DNA from: Galbibacter sp035306585 | Lineage (GTDB): Bacteria; Bacteroidota; Bacteroidia; Flavobacteriales; Flavobacteriaceae | Reading direction: 5' to 3' | DNA length: 27,863 bases | NCBI RefSeq assembly: GCF_035306585.1 | Contig: NZ_DATGNU010000057.1 | Location: 1 to 27,863 of the forward strand | In this document: positions 22,511 to 27,863 of the stretch, piece after piece | Layout of the letters: each line of letters begins with the position of its first letter | Position numbering within the stretch: the stretch's first letter is position 1 | Translations under genes and position numbers: made by a program | The notes under the pieces: generated by a model | Databases searched by the model: none | Told to the model about the DNA's origin: nothing | Seen by the model: only the letters and a program-made list of their open reading frames with translations

Positions 22511-25500
22511 ATGAATAAAATCATTCACTTTTTTTTACACAACCGCCTTTTTACAGTGATTTTGCTGTTGGTTATACTCCTTTGGGGCTTGGTTACCGCA
22601 CCCTTTAACTGGGATATGGGGGTTTTACCCAAAGATCCTGTCCCAGTTGATGCCATTCCCGATATTGGAGAAAATCAACAAATTGTTTTTACCCAATGGC
22701 CAGGGCGTTCACCACAAGACGTTGAGGATCAAATTACTTACCCACTGACCTCTTCTCTTTTAGGAACTCCAGGAGTGAGATCAGTTCGAAGTACTTCGAT
22801 GTTCGGGTTTTCAAGTATCAATATAATTTTCGAAGAAGACGTGGAGTATTATTGGTCGAGAACCCGGATCCTTGAAAAGATCAATGCACTCCCTCAAGGG
22901 CTTCTACCCCAAGGCGTTCAACCTACCTTGGGACCTGATGCCACTGCCCTAGGTCAGGTCTATTGGTATACCATTGAGGGTCGTGATTCCCAGGGAAATG
23001 TAACAGGGGGGTGGGATTTACACGAGCTGCGTACGGTCCAGGATTATTATCTTAAACTTGGACTTAGCTCCGTTGCTGGGGTTTCTGAGGTGGCTTCTGT
23101 TGGCGGCTATGTTAAAGAATATCAGATAGATATAAACCCAGAGGCCTTAAAGGCATATAATATCGGAATTGACCAAGTGATGAAGGCGGTACAGAACTCC
23201 AATAGGGATATTGGTGCCAAAACCGTAGAGGTCAATAAGGTAGAGTACCTGGTCCGTGGATTGGGATATATAGAATCGATTGAAGATATAGAGAACACCT
23301 TAGTTGTAGCCAATGATCATACGCCAGTTCTGATCCGTGATATTGGCATTGTCTCGCTTGGACCAAGTGAAAGGCGTGGAGTTTTAGATAAAGCAGGGGC
23401 AGAGGTTGTCGGTGGTGTGATCGCGGCACGTTATGGTTCCAACCCTATGGAGGTGATTGCTAATGTAAAACAAAAGATTGAAGAACTCAAGGTAGGGCTA
23501 CCTTCTAAAACGCTCGCCGACGGTACCGTTAGTAAATTAACTGTTGTTCCATTTTATGACCGATCACAGCTTATAGAAGAAACTTTAGAAACCTTAGATA
23601 CAGCACTGACCAATGAAGTGCTGATCAGTATTATTGTTGTAGTTTTACTGGTTTTAAACCTTAGAGCCTCTATTCTTATTTCGAGTCTTTTACCTGTTGC
23701 AGTGCTGATGACCTTTATTGGGATGCGTTATTTTGGGGTGGATGCTAATGTAGTGGCACTCTCTGGAATTGCCATTGCCATTGGAGTGATGGTTGATGTC
23801 GGAATTATTTTTGTTGAAAATACGCTGCGACATTTGGAAATCCCTGAAAACAAAGATGCTAGGGGTCATCGACTTTTACACATCGTTTATAATGCAACAG
23901 TGGAAGTGGGGCCAGCGGTGACTACGGCCTTGGCTACCACAATAGTTAGTTTTCTACCAGTATTTTTCATGGAAAATGCCGAAGGAAAATTATTCCGTCC
24001 CTTGGCCTTTACCAAAACACTGGCATTGGGAGCTGCATTTGTTCTGGGAGTGGTGATACTTCCAATGTTATCCTACTGGTTTTTCTCCATTCGAATACAA
24101 AGAGCACGCATCCAATTAACCTGGAATATTGTATTGGTAATCTCTGGATTGGTCATTGCTCTTTGGGCATCAATGTGGTTGCCCTTAGCGCTCACTGCAA
24201 TTGGGTTTATCAAATTGGTTGCGTATTGGAGGCCAGAAATTTTCGGCAGACACTCCAAGAACATCATCCTGTTTATTGTGCTGTCACTAACGCTTTTGTT
24301 TTTGGCCCAACAATGGGTTCCACTTGGTTATCAAAATTCTTTATGGAGCAATTATTTTTTTGTGATTGTTTTAATTGGGGTAACATTACTGTTGCTCATG
24401 AGTATTGTGCGATATTATGAGGTCATTTTAAATTGGTGTTTGGTCAATAAAGGGAAGTTTTTAATACTGCCACTGGTTACCATTTTATTAGGGGGACTGA
24501 TTTGGGCAGGATTTCCAAAGGTATTTGGTTTTGTAGCCAAAGCAACTGATCAGTTGGGTTGGAATATTAGAACAACCGCTATTTGGAGTGGGCTTACCCA
24601 TGCTTTTCCAGGGATTGGTGATGAGTTCATGCCGTCACTCGATGAAGGGAGTTTCTTACTGATGCCAACCTCAATGCCTCACACTGGAATTCAGGAAAGC
24701 AAACAAATTCTGAAGCAGTTAGATATGGTGGTAACCAATATTCCTGAGGTGGAAATTTCTGTGGGTAAACTTGGGCGAGTGGAGAGCGCGATTGATCCGG
24801 CACCTATTTCGATGTATGAGAATATCATAAACTATAAGCCAGAATATAGCCTGGATGAAAATAGATCTTTAAAGCGATTTAAAGTAGATAGCAACGGCCT
24901 GTTTATACTGCGATCAGGTGAGCACTTATCCAATGAAGAGGCGCTTGTGCAGAGAATCTCAGAGGAGCAGCTTATCGATGATCCAAATGGCGCGTACTTT
25001 AGAAACTGGCGATCACATATCCAAAGTCCTGATGATATTTGGGATGAAATTGTAAAGGCTACTCAAATTCCTGGGGTGACTTCAGCTCCTAAGCTACAGC
25101 CCATTGAGACTAGACTTGTAATGTTGCATACGGGAATGAGAGCTCCAATGGGAATTAAGGTTTATGGCCCCGATTTAGAGACCATCCAAAATTTTGGCTT
25201 TGCGTTAGAGGAAATTTTAAAACAGGTTCCTTCGGTAAAAAAAGAGGCAGTTTTTGCCGATAGAGTGATCGGAAAACCGTATTTGGAGCTTGATATCAAC
25301 CGCAATGCTATCTCAAGATATGGAGTAAGTGTAGAGCAGGTATTGCAGACAATAGAAATTGCCATCGGTGGGATGCAAATCACCAGTACCGTTGAAGGGC
25401 GAGAGCGTTATCCAGTTCGAGTGCGGTATCCAAGAGAGTTGAGAAGCAGTCCTAGTGATCTAAAAAATATTTTGGTTCCATTGCCTAACAATGGACAGAT

Positions 25501-26353
25501 TCCATTAGGGCAATTGGTCGATATAACCTATACCGCAGGTCCTCAAATGATCAAAAGTGAGAATACCTTTTTGGTAAGTTATGTTCTTTTTGATAAACGT
25601 GAAGATTTCGCTGAACTGGATGTGGTTAACACAGCCCAAAAGCTCATCCAAGACAAGATTGATAATGGTGAATTAACCGTTCCACCAGGAGTGAGTTATG
25701 AATTCTCAGGAAATTATGAAAATCAAGTTCGGGCCGTAAAACGCCTAGCTATTGTTATCCCCATCTCATTGCTCATCATTTTTCTGTTGTTATATTCTCA
25801 GTTTAAAAATATTATCGCCTCTTTAATTCACTTCTCTGGGGTGTTTGTTGCCTTTGCAGGTGGATTTATTATGCTGTGGTTATACGGCCAAGGATGGTTT
25901 ATGAATTTTGAAATTGCAGGAGAGAATATGAGGGACCTCTTTCAAATAGGGACGATTAATCTTAGTGTGGCAGTTTGGGTAGGATTTATCGCACTCTTTG
26001 GTATTGCGACCGATGATGGAGTTCTTATGGGAACTTATATCCATCAGTTATTCCAGCAAAAGGATCCAAAAACAGTCGCTGAGGTTCGTTCGGCGGTCAT
26101 AGAAGCAGGTAAAAAACGAGTACGACCAGCTATGATGACAACGGCGGTAACGATAATTGCTTTGTATCCAGTACTTACTTCCACTGGAAAGGGGTCTGAT
26201 ATAATGGTGCCGATGGCCATCCCGATAGTAGGGGGCATGGTTATACAACTAATGACCATTTTTGTTGTGCCGATCCTGCAGGCTTATTGGCGAGAAACCG
26301 TCATAAAACGTGATACAAGAGCGATAGCATCTGTTAAAGCTCAAAACAAATAA
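22511..26353 (+). CDS. cusA: HME-RND heavy-metal efflux permease (CusA/CzcA family)
   Basis: I choose ATG 22511 (MNKIIHFFLHNRLF); the in-frame TTG at 22496 is less likely. The 1280-residue protein has the RND plan: a first helix, a porter domain with WPGRSPQDVEDQITYPL and VRSTSMFGFSSI, a TM4 region GIAIAIGVMVDVGIIFVEN with the proton-relay Asp, a second porter half (EFMPSLDEGSFLLMP) and a C-terminal helix group. In that last group FGIATDDG has acids where CusA has Glu and CzcA a neutral residue, and RVRPAMMT follows. It would pump metal ions, probably Cu(I)/Ag(I), using the proton gradient. It is about 230 residues longer than E. coli CusA (1047). Most of the excess is a hydrophobic block near 533-633, with further inserts near 665-700 and 775-850. 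A TolC-type gene follows after 2 bp. Confidence 0.92.
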   Translation: MNKIIHFFLHNRLFTVILLLVILLWGLVTAPFNWDMGVLPKDPVPVDAIPDIGENQQIVFTQWPGRSPQDVEDQITYPLTSSLLGTPGVRSVRSTSMFGFSSINIIFEEDVEYYWSRTRILEKINALPQGLLPQGVQPTLGPDATALGQVYWYTIEGRDSQGNVTGGWDLHELRTVQDYYLKLGLSSVAGVSEVASVGGYVKEYQIDINPEALKAYNIGIDQVMKAVQNSNRDIGAKTVEVNKVEYLVRGLGYIESIEDIENTLVVANDHTPVLIRDIGIVSLGPSERRGVLDKAGAEVVGGVIAARYGSNPMEVIANVKQKIEELKVGLPSKTLADGTVSKLTVVPFYDRSQLIEETLETLDTALTNEVLISIIVVVLLVLNLRASILISSLLPVAVLMTFIGMRYFGVDANVVALSGIAIAIGVMVDVGIIFVENTLRHLEIPENKDARGHRLLHIVYNATVEVGPAVTTALATTIVSFLPVFFMENAEGKLFRPLAFTKTLALGAAFVLGVVILPMLSYWFFSIRIQRARIQLTWNIVLVISGLVIALWASMWLPLALTAIGFIKLVAYWRPEIFGRHSKNIILFIVLSLTLLFLAQQWVPLGYQNSLWSNYFFVIVLIGVTLLLLMSIVRYYEVILNWCLVNKGKFLILPLVTILLGGLIWAGFPKVFGFVAKATDQLGWNIRTTAIWSGLTHAFPGIGDEFMPSLDEGSFLLMPTSMPHTGIQESKQILKQLDMVVTNIPEVEISVGKLGRVESAIDPAPISMYENIINYKPEYSLDENRSLKRFKVDSNGLFILRSGEHLSNEEALVQRISEEQLIDDPNGAYFRNWRSHIQSPDDIWDEIVKATQIPGVTSAPKLQPIETRLVMLHTGMRAPMGIKVYGPDLETIQNFGFALEEILKQVPSVKKEAVFADRVIGKPYLELDINRNAISRYGVSVEQVLQTIEIAIGGMQITSTVEGRERYPVRVRYPRELRSSPSDLKNILVPLPNNGQIPLGQLVDITYTAGPQMIKSENTFLVSYVLFDKREDFAELDVVNTAQKLIQDKIDNGELTVPPGVSYEFSGNYENQVRAVKRLAIVIPISLLIIFLLLYSQFKNIIASLIHFSGVFVAFAGGFIMLWLYGQGWFMNFEIAGENMRDLFQIGTINLSVAVWVGFIALFGIATDDGVLMGTYIHQLFQQKDPKTVAEVRSAVIEAGKKRVRPAMMTTAVTIIALYPVLTSTGKGSDIMVPMAIPIVGGMVIQLMTIFVVPILQAYWRETVIKRDTRAIASVKAQNK

Positions 26354-26355
26354 CG

Positions 26356-27615
26356 ATGAAAAGGAATCAAATGAAAGAAAAAATAAGTCTTTTACTTTTT
26401 TTATTTATGGGTATTGGGATGGTAGCGCAGAGCTTGGAGGACTATTTGCAACTCGCGCTGCAGAATAATCCCGGCATTAAAGCGGCCCATTTAAAATATG
26501 AAGCTGCCCTAGCGCAGGCACCACAAGTTGCCGGATTACCTGATCCAACTTTAAGCGCAAGTGCATTTGGTACTGCCATGACTACCGATATGGGTGAGGA
26601 GCGCGCTAGATTCGAACTGATGCAGATGTTCCCTTGGTTTGGAACGCTAAAGATGCGTAAGGAAGTTGCTGATCTTCAGGCCCAAGGACAGTACCTGGCC
26701 TATGTCGCTAATCGAGCGCAACTAGCGCTGGAAGTTAAAACGGCCTATGCCAAGTTGTATGAGGTGGAAAAGCGGATGGAATTTCAAAAGGAAAACCTCA
26801 GGATTCTTGATACTTATTATGACCTGGCCATGAGCAAATTTAGGAGTGGTGTCTCACCGATGGTTAATGTGGTGCGAGTGGAAATTGCTCAAGATGCTGC
26901 ACGAACGCAACTTGAGCTTCTCGAGCAAAACATCCAAAGGCTTCAGTCGACTTTTAACCTGCTGCTCAATCGAGAAATCCATCAACAGGTAGTGATACAA
27001 GATACCCTTTATCTTAACCTTACTAAGCCATTGGATAGTATGCCAAATTTTGAGGCCCATCCTAGTATGGAACAGCTTGATAAGCTACAAAATTCATATG
27101 AGACTAGAAAAAAGGTTGTTCAAAAAGAAGGATTACCATCCTTTGGTCTCGGAGTTGGCTATATCGTGAATGCAAAATCCGCGATGGGTATGCCTGATAT
27201 GAATGGAAAAGATGCCATAATGCCTATGTTTTCTATAAGTTTGCCCATTTTTAGAAAAAAATATGATGCAGCTAAGAACCAGGCGGATCTAATGGGTCAG
27301 AGTATCGCATTAGAAATGAAACAGCAGGCCAATGAGTTTCAAGACGAGTTTCAGCGTAAGCAATATGAATTAAATGAATCTCGGCAGTTATTGGAATTAT
27401 ATCAAAGGCAGATCGAGAGTTCAGAGAGGGCACGGTCATTATTGGTATCAGCTTTTAGTTCCAATACAGGGGATTTTGAAGAGATCCTACGTATTAATCA
27501 AGATATTCTATTGTTTAAACTACAGGGATTGGAAGCGCTCAGGGCTGGTTATATTGCTCAGGCGAAAATAGAATACCTATTAACAAATGAGTATATAGTC
27601 CAGCAAAAGAATTAA
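26356..27615 (+). CDS. TolC-family outer-membrane efflux protein (CusC-like)
   Basis: This 419-residue protein has a signal peptide ending near VAQS (about 24-27), with a second possible start at Met6. The mature N-terminus LEDYLQLALQNNPGIKAAHLKYEAALAQ is typical of TolC proteins. It has the twofold pattern of long coiled-coil helices with short beta-strand segments, including LPDPTLSASAFGT and the second-half SISLPIFRKKYDAAKNQA. It would form the outer-membrane exit duct of the pump. It lies 2 bp after cusA and 14 bp before the adaptor gene, so these three are one operon in the order permease, duct, adaptor. No lipobox is evident, unlike E. coli CusC. Confidence 0.9.
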   Translation: MKRNQMKEKISLLLFLFMGIGMVAQSLEDYLQLALQNNPGIKAAHLKYEAALAQAPQVAGLPDPTLSASAFGTAMTTDMGEERARFELMQMFPWFGTLKMRKEVADLQAQGQYLAYVANRAQLALEVKTAYAKLYEVEKRMEFQKENLRILDTYYDLAMSKFRSGVSPMVNVVRVEIAQDAARTQLELLEQNIQRLQSTFNLLLNREIHQQVVIQDTLYLNLTKPLDSMPNFEAHPSMEQLDKLQNSYETRKKVVQKEGLPSFGLGVGYIVNAKSAMGMPDMNGKDAIMPMFSISLPIFRKKYDAAKNQADLMGQSIALEMKQQANEFQDEFQRKQYELNESRQLLELYQRQIESSERARSLLVSAFSSNTGDFEEILRINQDILLFKLQGLEALRAGYIAQAKIEYLLTNEYIVQQKN

Positions 27616-27629
27616 AGTTCTTAAAGAAG

Positions 27630-27863
27630 ATGAAAATGGAAATAAAAAATAAAAATACGATTCGTGTTACTTTTATCCTTTTAATAGGGGTATTTATAGG
27701 TTGGTTGCTCTTTGGAGGGAAGAGCTCCAATAAAGCCGATCAAACTAATCAGGAGCATAACCATATGGCATCTACCACTTGGACCTGTTCAATGCATCCT
27801 CAAATTCGTCAAAATGAACCAGGAGATTGTCCGATATGTGGTATGGAGCTTATTTCGGTTTCA
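27630..27863 (+). CDS. cusB: CusB-type membrane-fusion protein with N-terminal heavy-metal-binding domain (partial)
   Basis: An open frame from ATG 27630 runs off the right edge after 78 codons; ATG 27636 is an alternative start. It has a membrane anchor at about 11-29, a His-containing linker (QEHNH) and a compact metal-binding domain at about 51-75: WTCSMHP, then GDCPICGMEL, with Cys53, Met55, His56, Cys67, Cys70 and Met72. This is the heavy-metal-binding domain seen at the N-terminus of many CusB-like adaptors and of some Cu(I) ATPases. The adaptor would link the permease and the outer-membrane duct and may deliver metal to the pump. The barrel and hairpin domains of the adaptor are beyond the window. 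Confidence 0.88.
   Translation, partial: MKMEIKNKNTIRVTFILLIGVFIGWLLFGGKSSNKADQTNQEHNHMASTTWTCSMHPQIRQNEPGDCPICGMELISVS

Noticed and set aside
24163..24420. An 85-aa frame inside the pump gene
   Set aside because: It is out of frame within the continuous, family-consistent pump coding sequence.

Overview
The window looks like chromosome of a marine-type member of the Bacteroidota, most likely class Flavobacteriia. The signs are AT-rich DNA, few Shine-Dalgarno sites, promoter elements of the TAnnTTTG type, lipoproteins with an acidic run directly after the lipidated cysteine, and Bacteroidota-style versions of Wzc, CpsB/YwqE and CusA. It joins an extracellular polysaccharide locus (about 1-19.7 kb) to a heavy-metal efflux locus (about 21.7 kb to the right edge). 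Between them lie a small membrane protein and a surface-type lipoprotein.

Layout. 1-188 (+) is the end of a CapK/phenylacetate-CoA-ligase-like protein. 511-2403 (+) is a parallel beta-helix lipoprotein. 2470-10461 (-) is a tightly packed seven-gene operon, in transcription order: Wzx flippase, GT4, GT2, polysaccharide pyruvyl transferase, EpsG-type polymerase, GT2, GT4. 10810-12213 (-) is a UDP-glucose 6-dehydrogenase of eukaryotic sequence type. A 550-bp divergent control region follows. 12764-18980 (+) is a four-gene operon: DegT-family aminotransferase, membrane-bound PglF/WbpM-type 4,6-dehydratase, Wza-like export lipoprotein and Wzc-like tyrosine autokinase/co-polymerase. 18977-19717 (-) is a PHP-family CpsB/YwqE phosphatase whose stop codon interlocks with that of the kinase. 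19887-20069 (+) is a 60-aa single-pass membrane protein. 20237-21574 (+) is a lipoprotein with three FNIII domains and one FAS1 domain. 21774-22172 (+) is a short Cys-rich exported protein. 22511 to the edge (+) holds an HME-RND permease (CusA type), a TolC-family outer-membrane protein and the start of a CusB-type adaptor with an N-terminal heavy-metal-binding domain.

How the genes work together (inference). The dehydratase and aminotransferase would make a UDP-4-amino-4,6-dideoxy sugar, and Ugd would supply UDP-glucuronic acid. Four glycosyltransferases would extend a lipid-linked repeat and the pyruvyl transferase would add ketal pyruvate. Wzx would flip the repeat, the EpsG-type protein would polymerise it, and Wza/Wzc would export it under control of the Wzc autokinase and the PHP phosphatase. 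The product would be an acidic, pyruvylated capsule or exopolysaccharide. No initiating sugar-phosphate transferase is visible; it is probably left of the window. The metal locus is a separate unit that probably exports Cu(I)/Ag(I) or similar ions across both membranes.

No wholly new system is evident. The most interesting items are the shared post-lipobox motif of the two surface-type lipoproteins, the extra membrane module in the CusA-type pump, the Cys-rich protein at the head of the metal locus, the terminator flanked by direct repeats upstream of cusA, the operator-like repeats in the divergent control region, and a long-range 13-bp inverted repeat before the FNIII-FAS1 gene. No tRNA, rRNA, CRISPR array or insertion sequence was seen.
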